In this document: positions 26,645 through 35,057 of the stretch, in pieces
Position numbering within the stretch: position 1 is the first letter of the stretch
How the letters are laid out: each line of letters begins with the position of its first letter
Source of the DNA: Pseudokineococcus marinus
GTDB lineage: Bacteria; Actinomycetota; Actinomycetes; Actinomycetales; Quadrisphaeraceae
DNA: 64,000 nt
NCBI RefSeq assembly: GCF_037482405.1
Contig: NZ_JBBHZZ010000002.1
Coordinates: forward strand, 620,001-684,000
Direction: 5' to 3'
Notes under the pieces: model-generated
Told to the model about the DNA's origin: nothing
What the model saw: only the letters and a program-made list of their open reading frames with translations
Database searches by the model: none
Translations under genes and position numbers: made by a program

Positions 26645-27573
26645 TGCCCGAGCCACTGTCCGCCCCACCGAGCGTCACCGTCGTCATCCCCACCAAAGAC
26701 CGCCCCGAGCTGCTCCTCCGGGCCATCGCCGCCGTCCAGGACCAGGACTACGAGGGCGTGGTGGAGACGGTGGTCGTCGTGGACGAGGGCGGCCGGACGC
26801 CGGACGGGATGCCCTCGCGGCCGGGGCGCCCGCTCTCCGTCGTCGCCAACGACCGCTCGCCCGGGCTCGCCGGCGCCCGCAACGCGGGGGTGGACCGCGT
26901 GAGCACGCCCTTCGTCGCCTTCTGCGACGACGACGACGTCTGGCACCCGTCGAAGCTGCGTCGGCAGGTCGCGGCGGTCCAGCAGGTCCCGGGCGCGGTG
27001 CTGGTCACCTGCGGCATCCGGGTCGTCTACGAGCAGACGACCGTCGTCCGCGCGCTGCCGCGAACGCGCATCGGCTTCGACGACCTGCTGCGCTCACGGC
27101 TCACCGAGCTGCACCCCTCGACCTTCCTCCTCGACACCGCCCGCCTCCGATCGCAGGTCGGCCCGGTGGAGGAGGACATCCCGGGGAGCTACGCCGAGGA
27201 CTACGACTTCCTCCTCCGCGTCGCGCGCGCCTCCCCCGTGGTCAACCTGCCCGAGGCGATGGTCGACGTGCACTGGCACCGGCGCTCGTACTTCGCGGGA
27301 CGGTGGGACACCATCTCGGCCGCTCTCCGGTGGCTGCTGGCGCGCTACCCCGAGTTCGACCGCGAGCCCGCCGGAAGAGCGCGCGTCCTCGGCCAGATCG
27401 CCTTCGCGGACGCCGCCGCCGGCCGGCGGCGGGGAGCAGTGGCCGTGGCCGTCCGCGCGCTGAGGGACCGACCGCAGGAGCTGCGGGCCGTGGTCGCCCT
27501 GGCCGTGGCGACGGGCCTCGTGCGTCCCGCCTGGGTCCTGGCCGCGCTCCACCGCCGGGGCCGCGGCGTCTGA
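26644..27573 (+). CDS. family 2 glycosyltransferase
   Basis: A 309-residue GT-A fold enzyme, likely adding a sugar to the lipid-linked repeat unit at the inner membrane face. Starts SVTVVIPTKDRPELLLRAI, the GT2 entry motif. NDRSPGLAGARNAGVD and the DxD-type VAFCDDDDVWHPSKL near residue 95 bind the nucleotide sugar. YAEDYDFLLRVAR near residue 183 supplies the ED catalytic-base motif. The ATG overlaps the previous stop by one base (TGATG), with AGAGGAG upstream. Last gene of the plus-strand operon. Confidence 0.92.
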   Translation: MPEPLSAPPSVTVVIPTKDRPELLLRAIAAVQDQDYEGVVETVVVVDEGGRTPDGMPSRPGRPLSVVANDRSPGLAGARNAGVDRVSTPFVAFCDDDDVWHPSKLRRQVAAVQQVPGAVLVTCGIRVVYEQTTVVRALPRTRIGFDDLLRSRLTELHPSTFLLDTARLRSQVGPVEEDIPGSYAEDYDFLLRVARASPVVNLPEAMVDVHWHRRSYFAGRWDTISAALRWLLARYPEFDREPAGRARVLGQIAFADAAAGRRRGAVAVAVRALRDRPQELRAVVALAVATGLVRPAWVLAALHRRGRGV

Positions 27574-27580
27574 ACGACGG

Positions 27581-27615
27581 AAGGACGGGCGGGGTCCGAG
27601 ACCCCGCCCGTCCTT
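27581..27615. terminator. strong bidirectional terminator
   Basis: AAGGACGGGCGGGGTC (27581-27596), a 3-base loop and its perfect complement (27600-27615) form a 16-bp stem ending in A/T pairs. It lies between the convergent GT2 gene and CBM96/GH26-like gene and can serve both. Confidence 0.85.
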
Positions 27616-27626
27616 CGTGGCACTAG

Positions 27627-29150
27627 TCAGCCGCCGCAGACCGCCCAGCGCCAGGCCTGCGCGGACGCCTCGTCGAGGAGGCGGAACTCACCGCCCACCG
27701 GGGCGTCGAAGTAGATGGCCCACCGGGCGTCGTTCTGGCGGAGCCACGTCGCCGAGTCGCGGATCCAGGCGGCACGCCGCACACCCGTGTCACCGGCGAC
27801 CAGGAGGCTTCCCATCTCGGCGATGCCGTAGGGCTTCCCCACGGAGTCGGACGCCGCCTTGGCGACGCCGAAGACACTCGCGGGCGAGGCGTACTGGCCG
27901 GAGTTGGCGCCGTGGTTGTAGCAGTCCCAGCCCATCTCGTCGACGACGTCGTCGCCCGGGTAGTAGTCCTTCCAGTTGCGGCGGGAGGCCGGGTTGAGGC
28001 TCCAGCACATCAGGACCGGCGTGGCCTTGAGTCGGTCGTTCTTCGCCTCGGTCGCGAGACGGTCGAGGTGCCGCCACGCCGCCCGGTAGTCGGCCGCCGT
28101 GAAGCTGCCGCGCTCGATGTCGTCCTCAGGCTCGTGGAAGTAGGTCCAGTTCACCTGGCGGTCGCGCGGCGCGGTGGCGAACCACGTGCGGAGGCGGCTG
28201 TCGTACGTGCCAGCGAGGATGTCGCGCGGCGGGGCCTTGAAGGAGACGACCACTGGCTTGCCGCTCAGGCCCGCGTCCCCAGGCCACGTGCCCGGCAGGC
28301 CGGAGAAGAAGTACCGGCTCACCCCGAAGGTCCCGTACCTCTCCTGCTGACGCTGGAAGGCCGTGGCGTAGGTCTCGCCGGCGTTGCGGTAGGCGTTCGC
28401 CCCGAAGAGGGTCGGCACCTCGCTGACCGGCGCGGGGGCCGGGGGCGGGGTGACCGGTGTCGGCGCCGGGGGCGGCGTGACCGGCGTCGGCGCCGGGGGC
28501 GGCGTGACCGGCGTCGGCGCCGGGGGCGGCGTCGTGGGCGCCGGCGGGGTCGGGTCGGGCGTGACGAGGGAGTAGGTGACCACGAGCTTGGGCGCCGTGG
28601 CGGCGCCGGACTCGCGGCTGAGGATCTCGCTGACGCCCGAGGGCACGGTCACGGAGAAGTTGAGAGGAAGGCTCTTCGCGACGTGGCCGGTGACGTCCAC
28701 GGTGAAGGCTTTGGCCGTCTTGGGGAACGAGACCGAGGTGACGCTCCCCGTGCTCGCGGGAGCCGTCTTCCAGGTGACCTTCTTCTCGTCCCACGATGAG
28801 GAGCCGAGGCTCTGCACGTCGACACGGCCGGGCTGGGTGCGCGTCGAGCTGACGCGGATCTCCGCCTTCGTGATCTTCGCGCCCGCGGGCACGCGGGGGG
28901 CCGGGAAGCGGATGAGCGCCCGCTTCGTCATCGCCGACGTGGACGCCGCGACGACCTTGGTGCTGGTCCCGGTGGTCCGGTCCGGCGCCTGCTTCTCGAC
29001 GTAGGCGTCGGCGGAGGCGGTGCTGGTCACCGTCCCCGTCGTCGTGGCGGCCTGGGACGAGGGCACGCCCACGAGGGCGCTCCCCGCGACGGCGGCGGTG
29101 GCGGACAGGGCGAGCAGGGAACGGCGCGCGCGCCGATGCTTCGCGGTCAT
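27627..29150 (-). CDS. secreted CBM96/DNRLRE plus GH26-like hydrolase
   Basis: A 507-residue exported two-domain protein. Signal peptide MTAKHRRARRSLLALSATAA, then VAGSALVGVPSSQAA; ATG with GGAG 5 bases upstream. Residues 45-200 are a DNRLRE/CBM96-like carbohydrate-binding domain (ADAYVEKQAPDRTTGT, RALIRFPAP, WDEKKVTWKTAP). A linker of repeated PAPTPVTPP units follows (about 205-240). The C-terminal part (245-507) has GH26-like landmarks: FGANAYRN, VNWTYFHEPEDDIERGSF with the HE acid/base, YYPGDDVVDEMGWDCYNH and YGIAEMGSLL with the likely nucleophile. It is related to the hydrolase at 16989 and also borders the polysaccharide operon. Substrate unknown. Confidence 0.8.
   Translation of the reverse strand: MTAKHRRARRSLLALSATAAVAGSALVGVPSSQAATTTGTVTSTASADAYVEKQAPDRTTGTSTKVVAASTSAMTKRALIRFPAPRVPAGAKITKAEIRVSSTRTQPGRVDVQSLGSSSWDEKKVTWKTAPASTGSVTSVSFPKTAKAFTVDVTGHVAKSLPLNFSVTVPSGVSEILSRESGAATAPKLVVTYSLVTPDPTPPAPTTPPPAPTPVTPPPAPTPVTPPPAPTPVTPPPAPAPVSEVPTLFGANAYRNAGETYATAFQRQQERYGTFGVSRYFFSGLPGTWPGDAGLSGKPVVVSFKAPPRDILAGTYDSRLRTWFATAPRDRQVNWTYFHEPEDDIERGSFTAADYRAAWRHLDRLATEAKNDRLKATPVLMCWSLNPASRRNWKDYYPGDDVVDEMGWDCYNHGANSGQYASPASVFGVAKAASDSVGKPYGIAEMGSLLVAGDTGVRRAAWIRDSATWLRQNDARWAIYFDAPVGGEFRLLDEASAQAWRWAVCGG
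28431..28530. repeat. 27-bp tandem repeat coding a PAPTPVTPP linker
   Basis: About three and a half near-identical 27-base units lie within the gene of the CBM96/GH26-like protein and encode its proline/threonine linker. Such in-frame repeats vary in copy number between strains. Confidence 0.85.
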
Positions 29151-29197
29151 GGCGTCTCCTCGAGAGGTGGGTAGCGGGGTGGTGTGCCACTGCTCTC

Positions 29198-29216
29198 GAC
29201 CCCCGCCGAGGGGGTC
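29198..29216. promoter_or_regulatory. palindrome upstream of the CBM96/GH26-like gene
   Basis: GACCCCC and GGGGGTC are separated by 5 bases, 48 bases before the start at 29150 and in the space facing cysC. It could be an operator or a leader hairpin. The remaining 29217-29384 stretch shows no gene. Confidence 0.35.
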
Positions 29217-29384
29217 TGCACCCCGCCCTCACCTCGGTTGCCGAGGCCACAGCCGAACGGCGCATCGCCTGTACGCCGCCGGGGTGAAGAAGGGGCGGGC
29301 TGCTCACCCCGCCGGACGTCCGCCCCCGAGCCGCCGGACTGCGCCGTCGCCGAGAAGGGCGGACGGACCGGGCAAGATGCTCCC

Positions 29385-30782
29385 GTGCAGCGAGCGCGTG
29401 ACGGTCAACCCCTCCGAGTCGACGACGCGGGGGCGGAGCTCGTCGACCTGCTCGCGCGGTCCGGCCTGGAGGCGTCCCTCTCCTGGACGGGCGGCGTGTG
29501 GCGCGTCGAGCCGGCCGAACCGGGCGCCGGCGTGCGCCTCGACCTCGCCGACGCGGAGCTCACCGGCGGCGAAGAGCTGGTGGTCGTCGACCCCGAGCTG
29601 GTGCCGTTCGCCGCCCTGGCGATCACCCGGGCCGACGGTTCTCGACAGGCCTCCGACCGGACGGTGTCAGGACGCCTGCGCCCGCTCGCCGGGCGCACCG
29701 CCGCCACCTACCCCGGGCTCGAGGTCGACGGGAGCCCGGGCGGGCGCCTCACCGGGGTGCACGTGGTCGTGACCGACCGACTCCTGCTGGAGGCTGACGT
29801 GGCGGCGGTGGGCGCCGCCCTCGACGCCCTCCCCCTCGTCCTCCTCGGGCTCGTCGGGGAGGGTCGGCCCACCCCTCGAGAGGTCCTCGCTCGCGGCCTC
29901 GACGCCGTCGCCGCCGACCTGGCGACCCAGCTCGGAGCTGAGGTGGGCGTGGCGCTGCTCAGCCTGCCCGCGGTGGAAGGCGCCGACGTCGCGCTGCTGC
30001 CGGCGTTGCTCGAGCGAGCGGGCGCGGCTCGCACCTCACGCGCCCGAGCGCTGGCGCGGACCGGGCCCCACAGCCAGGGCGCCGTCGGCCCTCTGGACGG
30101 CGGTCCGACGTCGGCGACCTGGGACGAGGTGGTCGACGCCCTCGAGCGCGGGGCGGACGTCCCGGCCGGCACCGCCTCCCCCGCCGTGGTGCGCGAGCTG
30201 CGGCGGCTCCACCCCGCACGACACGCACGAGGGGCCGTGATCCTGTTCACCGGCCTGTCGGGCTCGGGGAAGTCCACGGTCGCGTCGGGGGTCGTGGCGG
30301 CGCTGCGCGCCGAGGGCAGCCGGACCGTCACCGTCCTCGACGGCGACCGCGTGCGGACGATGCTCTCCTCGGGCCTGACCTTCTCCCGGGAGGACCGCGA
30401 TCTCAACGTCCGCAGGATCGGCTACGTGGCCGCGGAGGTGGCCCGCCACGGGGGCACGGCCGTGTGCGCCCCCATCGCGCCCTACGCGTCGACGCGGGCG
30501 GAGGTCCGGAGGATGGTGGAGGAGGCCGGGGGCGTGCTGGTCCTCGTGCACGTGGCCACACCCCTGGAGGTGTGCGAGGCACGGGACCGCAAGGGCCTCT
30601 ACGCGAAGGCGCGCCGTGGCGAGATCCCCGCCTTCACGGGTGTGAGCGACCCCTACGAGGCGCCGACGGACGCCTCTCTCGTCCTCGACACCAGTCGGCA
30701 GGGGCTCGAGGAGTGCGTCTCCGCCGTCATGGCGCTCCTCCGGGAGGAGGGGCTGGTGCTCGCGCCCGCCCCGGCCCCGTAG
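29385..30782 (+). CDS. cysC: adenylylsulfate kinase with degenerate ATP-sulfurylase-like N-terminal region
   Basis: Phosphorylates APS to PAPS, the sulfate donor for sulfotransferases. The C-terminal domain (about 283-455) is complete: P-loop ILFTGLSGSGKSTVASGV, VLDGDRVRTMLSSGL, FSREDRDLNVRRIGYVA, APIAPYAS and CEARDRKGLYAKARRGEIPA. The first 280 residues are extra; they recall ATP sulfurylase in layout (VRLDLADAELTGGEELV, PTPREVLARGLDAVAADL, LLPALLERAGAARTSRARAL) but lack a recognisable HxGH/RNPxHxxH nucleotide motif, so that part looks inactive. The GTG at 29385 has CAAGAT ending 6 bases before it, consistent with a leaderless mRNA. The frame is open further upstream without a better start. 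It is convergent with the PssE-like gene with a single base between. Confidence 0.88.
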   Translation: MQRARDGQPLRVDDAGAELVDLLARSGLEASLSWTGGVWRVEPAEPGAGVRLDLADAELTGGEELVVVDPELVPFAALAITRADGSRQASDRTVSGRLRPLAGRTAATYPGLEVDGSPGGRLTGVHVVVTDRLLLEADVAAVGAALDALPLVLLGLVGEGRPTPREVLARGLDAVAADLATQLGAEVGVALLSLPAVEGADVALLPALLERAGAARTSRARALARTGPHSQGAVGPLDGGPTSATWDEVVDALERGADVPAGTASPAVVRELRRLHPARHARGAVILFTGLSGSGKSTVASGVVAALRAEGSRTVTVLDGDRVRTMLSSGLTFSREDRDLNVRRIGYVAAEVARHGGTAVCAPIAPYASTRAEVRRMVEEAGGVLVLVHVATPLEVCEARDRKGLYAKARRGEIPAFTGVSDPYEAPTDASLVLDTSRQGLEECVSAVMALLREEGLVLAPAPAP

Positions 30783-30783
30783 G

Positions 30784-31398
30784 TCAGCCGCCCGCCCGAC
30801 GGCGTCCGAGGCGCCGCCGGGGAGCCTTCCGGCGCCGGCGGGCCTCGTCCACGACAGCGCCGACGACGACACCCACCCGGCGCGCGGACGCCTCACGACG
30901 CGCCTGCTCCCCCTCGGGCGTCGTGCTCGCCGCCGCGGGGTCGCCCAGCACGTGCTCGACCAGGCGGTCCAGCTCGTCGACGTCCTCGCAGAGCAGGACC
31001 ATGCCCTCGCGACCCATGCGCCGGCTGAAGAGCTGCTGGTGCTCGTCGACGTGCTCGCCCCGCGACGGGTCGCGCGGGACGACGACCGGGACGAGCCCGG
31101 CACGACGCGCCTCCATGATCGTCGCCGGGCCCCCGTGGCAGACGACGGCGCTGGCCCGCTGGAACAGGCGCTGCATCTCCTCGTGGGGGACGAGGGCGCT
31201 GGCCCGCACCCCCGCAGGCGCTGGCGTCGCCCCGTGCTGCACGTGGACGACGACGTCCTGCCGTCCGCCACCCCAGCGCTCGGCCCACTCGACCAGCCTG
31301 GCGAAGGGGTGGTGGTCGGTCCCCACGAGGACGAGCACCAGCGGCGGCTCGGGCAGGGACTCGATGGGAAGGGCCTGGCGCGGCCGGAAGGTCGTCAC
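30784..31398 (-). CDS. PssE/Alg13-like glycosyltransferase catalytic subunit
   Basis: A 204-residue GT-B C-terminal half. LVLVLVGTDHHPFARLVEWA at the start and SAVVCHGGPATIMEARRAG near residue 87, then PVVVPRDPSRGEHVDEHQQ, are the UDP-sugar-binding landmarks of the Glyco_tran_28/Alg13 family. Such proteins work with a membrane-associated Alg14/PssD partner, and that partner is the gene immediately upstream. The GTG at 31398 overlaps the PssD-like stop (GTGA). The tail is very basic (RRRRKAPRRRLGRRRAGG). It probably adds the second or a later sugar to undecaprenyl-PP-sugar. Confidence 0.85.
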   Translation of the reverse strand: MTTFRPRQALPIESLPEPPLVLVLVGTDHHPFARLVEWAERWGGGRQDVVVHVQHGATPAPAGVRASALVPHEEMQRLFQRASAVVCHGGPATIMEARRAGLVPVVVPRDPSRGEHVDEHQQLFSRRMGREGMVLLCEDVDELDRLVEHVLGDPAAASTTPEGEQARREASARRVGVVVGAVVDEARRRRKAPRRRLGRRRAGG

Positions 31399-31997
31399 AG
31401 CAGCGGTCCCACCACGGTCGCCCGCGGGTAGAAGGCCAGCTGCTCCTCCCACTGCACGAGCATCCGCGTCGTGAAGGGCCGGCACAGCCGCCCCGTGAGC
31501 GTCGGCCCGTCGAGACGGTCGAAGACCTCGACGTAGACGGTCGGCACGCCGAGAGCACGGGCGAGGACGAAGAAGGGCACCGCCACCGCCGCCCCTGACG
31601 AGATCACCACGTCGGGACGCCTGTCGCGCAGCACGTCCCACGCCAGTCGGGTGTTGCGGAGGAGGTTGCGCACGTTCCTCGTCGTCGGGTGGTGGGCGGG
31701 GATGAGCGCCTCGTCGGCGAGGAGGCTGAGGGCGTCCTCGGTGTCGAAGCACACCCACCGGCGCCGGCTCTCGACGAGCTCGGAGGAGAGCGTGACGAGC
31801 TGCGCGAGGTGCCCCCCGCTCGAGCAGACGAGCAGGACGTCCGGCGGCACGCGCCGGTCGTCGCCTCCCGCCGCCCGCTGGCGGGGGGCGACGCCCACGC
31901 GGCGCTCCACCAGCGCGTGGCCGCGCTCCGCCGTCGTGGACGACCGGCGACGGACGCGCGGCGCCGCGTCCTCCCCCGTCCTCGTGAAGAGGCTCAT
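31395..31997 (-). CDS. PssD/Alg14-like glycosyltransferase membrane-anchoring subunit
   Basis: A 200-residue partner of the PssE-like protein. VLLVCSSGGHLAQLVTLSSE near residue 50 is the Alg14/PssD signature. The segments PDVVISSGAAVAVPFFVLA and VPTVYVEVFDRLDGPTLTGR are also family-typical. The ATG at 31997 overlaps the cysN stop (ATGA), so this glycosyltransferase pair is translationally coupled to the sulfate-activation genes, a direct link between sulfur activation and glycan synthesis. Confidence 0.85.
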   Translation of the reverse strand: MSLFTRTGEDAAPRVRRRSSTTAERGHALVERRVGVAPRQRAAGGDDRRVPPDVLLVCSSGGHLAQLVTLSSELVESRRRWVCFDTEDALSLLADEALIPAHHPTTRNVRNLLRNTRLAWDVLRDRRPDVVISSGAAVAVPFFVLARALGVPTVYVEVFDRLDGPTLTGRLCRPFTTRMLVQWEEQLAFYPRATVVGPLL

Positions 31998-33313
31998 TCC
32001 GCGGCCGTGATCATCCCGGCGCCCACCGTCCTGTTGGTGCCCTCGTCGATGAGGACGAACCCGCCCGTCGTGCGGTTGCGACGGTACTCGTCGGCCAGCA
32101 GCGGCGCGGTGGTCCGCAGCCGGATGCGCCCGATCTCGTTGAGCCCCAGCTGGGTCGAGGACTCGTCGCGGTGGAGCGTGTTGACGTCGAGCCGGTACTG
32201 CAGCTCCTTCACGACGGCGCGCGCCGTCCGCGTCGTGTGCTTGATCGCGTACTTCCGGCCCGGCACGAGCGCCGACGACTCGTCCATCCAGCTGACCATC
32301 GCGTCGATGTCCTGGCTCGGCGTCGGGGCGTTGTGCGGCCGGCAGATCATGTCGCCGCGCGAGACGTCGAGCTCGTCCTCCAGCCGCACGGTCACCGACA
32401 TGGGCGGGAAGGCCTCGGCCACCGGCCCGTCCGCCGTCTCGATGGAGGCGATCCGCGTCGTGAAGCCCGAGGGCAGCACCATGACCTCGTCGCCCGGCTT
32501 GAGGACGCCGCCGGAGACCTGCCCCGCGTAGCCGCGGTAGTCCAGGTGGCGGCCGGACTGCGGCCGGATGACGTACTGCACGGCGAAGCGCGCGTCGACG
32601 AGGTTGCGGTCGCTCGCCACGTGCACGTGCTCGAGGTGGTGCAGCAGGCTCGGCCCGTCGTACCACGGGGTGCGCGAGGAGCGGGACACGACGTTGTCGC
32701 CCTCGAGCGCCGAGACCGGGATGACCGTGAGGTCGGGCACCTCGAGCTTCGTGGCGAAGGAGGCGAAGTCCCGCCGGATGCCCTCGAAGACCTCCTCGGA
32801 GAAGTCGACGAGGTCCATCTTGTTCACCGCGAGCACGAGGTGCGGGACCTGCAGCAGCGTCGCGAGGAACGCGTGTCGGCGCGACTGCTCGACGAGGCCC
32901 TTGCGGGCGTCGACGAGGATGAGCGCCAGGTCGGCCGTGGAGGCTCCCGTGACCATGTTGCGCGTGTACTGGATGTGGCCCGGGGTGTCCGCGATGATGA
33001 ACTTCCGCCGCGGCGTCGCGAAGTAGCGGTAGGCCACGTCGATGGTGATGCCCTGCTCGCGCTCCGCGCGCAGGCCGTCGGTGAGCAGCGCGAGGTTGGT
33101 GTACTCGTCGCCGCGGTCGCGGCTGGCGCGCTCGACGGACTCGATCTGGTCCTCGAAGACGGTCTTCGTGTCGTAGAGCAGTCGCCCGATGAGGGTGCTC
33201 TTGCCGTCGTCGACGGAGCCGGCCGTCGCGAAGCGCAGCAGGTCGGCGTCCCGCTGCATGGCGACGGGAGCGCCGGCGACGGGCTCGGTCGGCTCGCTGG
33301 TGTGCGTGCTCAT
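31994..33313 (-). CDS. cysN: sulfate adenylyltransferase, GTPase subunit
   Basis: Regulatory GTPase of the CysDN ATP sulfurylase; GTP hydrolysis drives APS formation from ATP and sulfate. 439 residues. G-domain motifs are LRFATAGSVDDGKSTLIGRL (G1), EREQGITIDVAYR (switch region), IIADTPGHIQYTRNM (G3) and LAVNKMDLVDFSEE (G4), followed by EF-Tu-like beta-barrel domains (FAVQYVIRP, YAGQVSGGVLKPGDEVMV). There is no fused APS kinase; that activity is in the separate cysC. The ATG shares one base with the cysD stop. Confidence 0.96.
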   Translation of the reverse strand: MSTHTSEPTEPVAGAPVAMQRDADLLRFATAGSVDDGKSTLIGRLLYDTKTVFEDQIESVERASRDRGDEYTNLALLTDGLRAEREQGITIDVAYRYFATPRRKFIIADTPGHIQYTRNMVTGASTADLALILVDARKGLVEQSRRHAFLATLLQVPHLVLAVNKMDLVDFSEEVFEGIRRDFASFATKLEVPDLTVIPVSALEGDNVVSRSSRTPWYDGPSLLHHLEHVHVASDRNLVDARFAVQYVIRPQSGRHLDYRGYAGQVSGGVLKPGDEVMVLPSGFTTRIASIETADGPVAEAFPPMSVTVRLEDELDVSRGDMICRPHNAPTPSQDIDAMVSWMDESSALVPGRKYAIKHTTRTARAVVKELQYRLDVNTLHRDESSTQLGLNEIGRIRLRTTAPLLADEYRRNRTTGGFVLIDEGTNRTVGAGMITAAE

Positions 33314-34239
33314 CAGAAGTACCCCTCGCGCTTGCGGTCCTCCATGGCGGACTCGCTGAACTTGTCGTCGCCGCGGGTGGCCCCGCGCTCGGTGATCCGC
33401 GTCGTCGCGACCTCCTCGACGATCTTCTCGACCGTGTCGGCCTCGGAGCGGACGGCGGCCGTGAGGCTGGCGTCGCCCACCGTGCGGTAGCGGACCCGCG
33501 CGGTGAAGACCTCCTCGCCCTCCCGCGGGCGGCAGACCTCGTGGACGGCGAAGAGCATCCCGTTCCGCTCGAAGACCTCGCGGTCGTGGGCGAAGTAGAT
33601 GGCGGGCAGCTCGATGCCCTCAGCCGCGATGTAGGACCAGATGTCGAGCTCGGTCCAGTTCGAGAGCGGGAAGACGCGGATGGACTCCCCCGGGTGGATG
33701 CGCCCGTTGTAGAGCCCCCACAGCTCCGGCCGCTGGTTCTTGGGGTCCCACTGCCCGAAGTCGTCGCGGAAGCTGAAGATGCGCTCCTTGGCCCGCGCCT
33801 TGTCCTCGTCGCGGCGGGCCCCGCCGAAGACCGCCGTGTAGCCGCCCTTCTCGAGGGCGTCGAGGAGGACGGGCGTCTGGATGCGGTTGCGCGTGCCGTC
33901 CGGCGGCTCGGTGACGAGACCGCGCTCCAGGGCGTCGGGGACGCTCGCGACGACGAGCTGCAGGCCCAGCTGGGCCGCGCGGCGGTCGCGCAGGTCGAGG
34001 ACCTCGGCGAAGTTGTGGCCCGTGTCCACGTGCAGGACCGGGAAGGGGATGGGCGCCGGCGCGAAGGCCTTCTCGGCCAGGCGCAGCATGACGATCGAGT
34101 CCTTGCCGCCCGAGAAGAGCAGGACGGGGCGCTCCAGCTCCGCGACGACCTCGCGGATGATGAAGATGGCCTCGGCCTCGAGGGCCTGCAGCTGGGTGAG
34201 CTGGTAGCGGCCGGCGGAGGGCGTGCCGGGGGAGGTCAT
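33313..34239 (-). CDS. cysD: sulfate adenylyltransferase, catalytic subunit
   Basis: A 308-residue catalytic subunit of ATP sulfurylase, PAPS-reductase/N-type ATPase fold. The PP-loop is RPVLLFSGGKDSIVMLRLAE, and the family blocks LHVDTGHNFAEVLDLRD, FGGARRDEDKARAKERIFSF, VFPLSNWTELDIWSYI and the C-terminal DRKREGYF are all present. The ATG at 34239 overlaps the cysQ stop (ATGA); the open frame continues upstream only as antisense of other genes. Operon order is cysQ-cysD-cysN-pssD-pssE. Confidence 0.97.
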   Translation of the reverse strand: MTSPGTPSAGRYQLTQLQALEAEAIFIIREVVAELERPVLLFSGGKDSIVMLRLAEKAFAPAPIPFPVLHVDTGHNFAEVLDLRDRRAAQLGLQLVVASVPDALERGLVTEPPDGTRNRIQTPVLLDALEKGGYTAVFGGARRDEDKARAKERIFSFRDDFGQWDPKNQRPELWGLYNGRIHPGESIRVFPLSNWTELDIWSYIAAEGIELPAIYFAHDREVFERNGMLFAVHEVCRPREGEEVFTARVRYRTVGDASLTAAVRSEADTVEKIVEEVATTRITERGATRGDDKFSESAMEDRKREGYF

Positions 34240-35057
34240 CGGGCGGTCTCCGGGGTCGGTGCGGTCTGGTCGGACGGGCGGGCCGCCACCCGGGCGATGG
34301 CGGCGAGCACGCGCTCGGCCACCTCGGGGCGGGCGACGACGAGGTCGGGCAGCGTCGGGTCGGGGCGGTTGTAGACCAGCGGCGAGCCGTCGACCCGGCT
34401 CGTGTGGAGCCCGGCGGCCCGCGCGACGGCGACGGGCGCCGCGGAGTCCCACTCGTACTGCCCGCCGGCGTGCACGTAGGCGTCGGCCTCGTCGCGCAGC
34501 ACCGAGGTCGCCTTCACGCCGGCCGACCCCATGGGGACGAGCTCGGCGCCCAGCTCCTCGGCGAGGGCGGTGACGAAGGCGGGCGGCCGGGAGCGGCTCA
34601 CCGCGAGGCGGACGACGTCGGGGGCGCCCTCGGGCCGCTGCGGCGCCGGGTCGGTGGAGTAGGTCGTGCCCGCGGCGGGCATCGCCACCGCGCCGGCGAC
34701 GAGCTCGCCGTCCTCCCACAGCGCCACGTGGACCGCCCAGTCGGTGCGGGCGGGGACGCCGTCGCCACCGACCTCGGAGAACTCCCGGGTGCCGTCGAGC
34801 GGGTCGACGATCCAGACGCGGCGGGAGGTGAGGCGGACGGGGTCGTCGGCGGCCTCCTCCGAGAGGACGGCGTCCTCGGGGCGGTGCTCGGCGAGGAAGG
34901 CGGCGAGCGCCTCCTGGGCGCTGCGGTCGCCGGCGTCCTTGATCTCCCGCCCACCGCGGCCCTCCGCCGCGAGGCGCTCGCGCACGGCGAGCAGCACGCG
35001 ACCGGCCTCGTCGGCTGCCTGGCGCGCCAGGTCGGCGTCGCTGGTGGCGGTCGGCAT
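34236..35057 (-). CDS. cysQ: 3'(2'),5'-bisphosphate nucleotidase (PAP phosphatase)
   Basis: A 273-residue inositol-monophosphatase-fold enzyme that degrades PAP, the by-product and inhibitor of sulfotransferases. Metal-binding motifs: VLSEEAADD, WIVDPLDGTREFSEV near residue 82 and YEWDSAAPVAVARAAG near 203. ATG with AGGAGG 8 bases before. First gene of the minus-strand cys operon; having PAP removal encoded with PAPS synthesis favours use of PAPS by sulfotransferases. The 177 bases upstream, shared with the end of the sugar-transferase gene, probably hold the operon promoter; no clear box is seen. Confidence 0.93.
   Translation of the reverse strand: MPTATSDADLARQAADEAGRVLLAVRERLAAEGRGGREIKDAGDRSAQEALAAFLAEHRPEDAVLSEEAADDPVRLTSRRVWIVDPLDGTREFSEVGGDGVPARTDWAVHVALWEDGELVAGAVAMPAAGTTYSTDPAPQRPEGAPDVVRLAVSRSRPPAFVTALAEELGAELVPMGSAGVKATSVLRDEADAYVHAGGQYEWDSAAPVAVARAAGLHTSRVDGSPLVYNRPDPTLPDLVVARPEVAERVLAAIARVAARPSDQTAPTPETAR

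Noticed and set aside
28431..28530. CRISPR-like or other repeat array
   Set aside because: The 27-base units are contiguous, in frame and encode a PAPTPVTPP linker inside a secreted protein; there are no spacers.
29385..30230. Active bifunctional ATP sulfurylase/APS kinase
   Set aside because: The N-terminal part lacks the HxGH/RNPxHxxH nucleotide-binding motif, and a complete CysDN sulfurylase is encoded next door.
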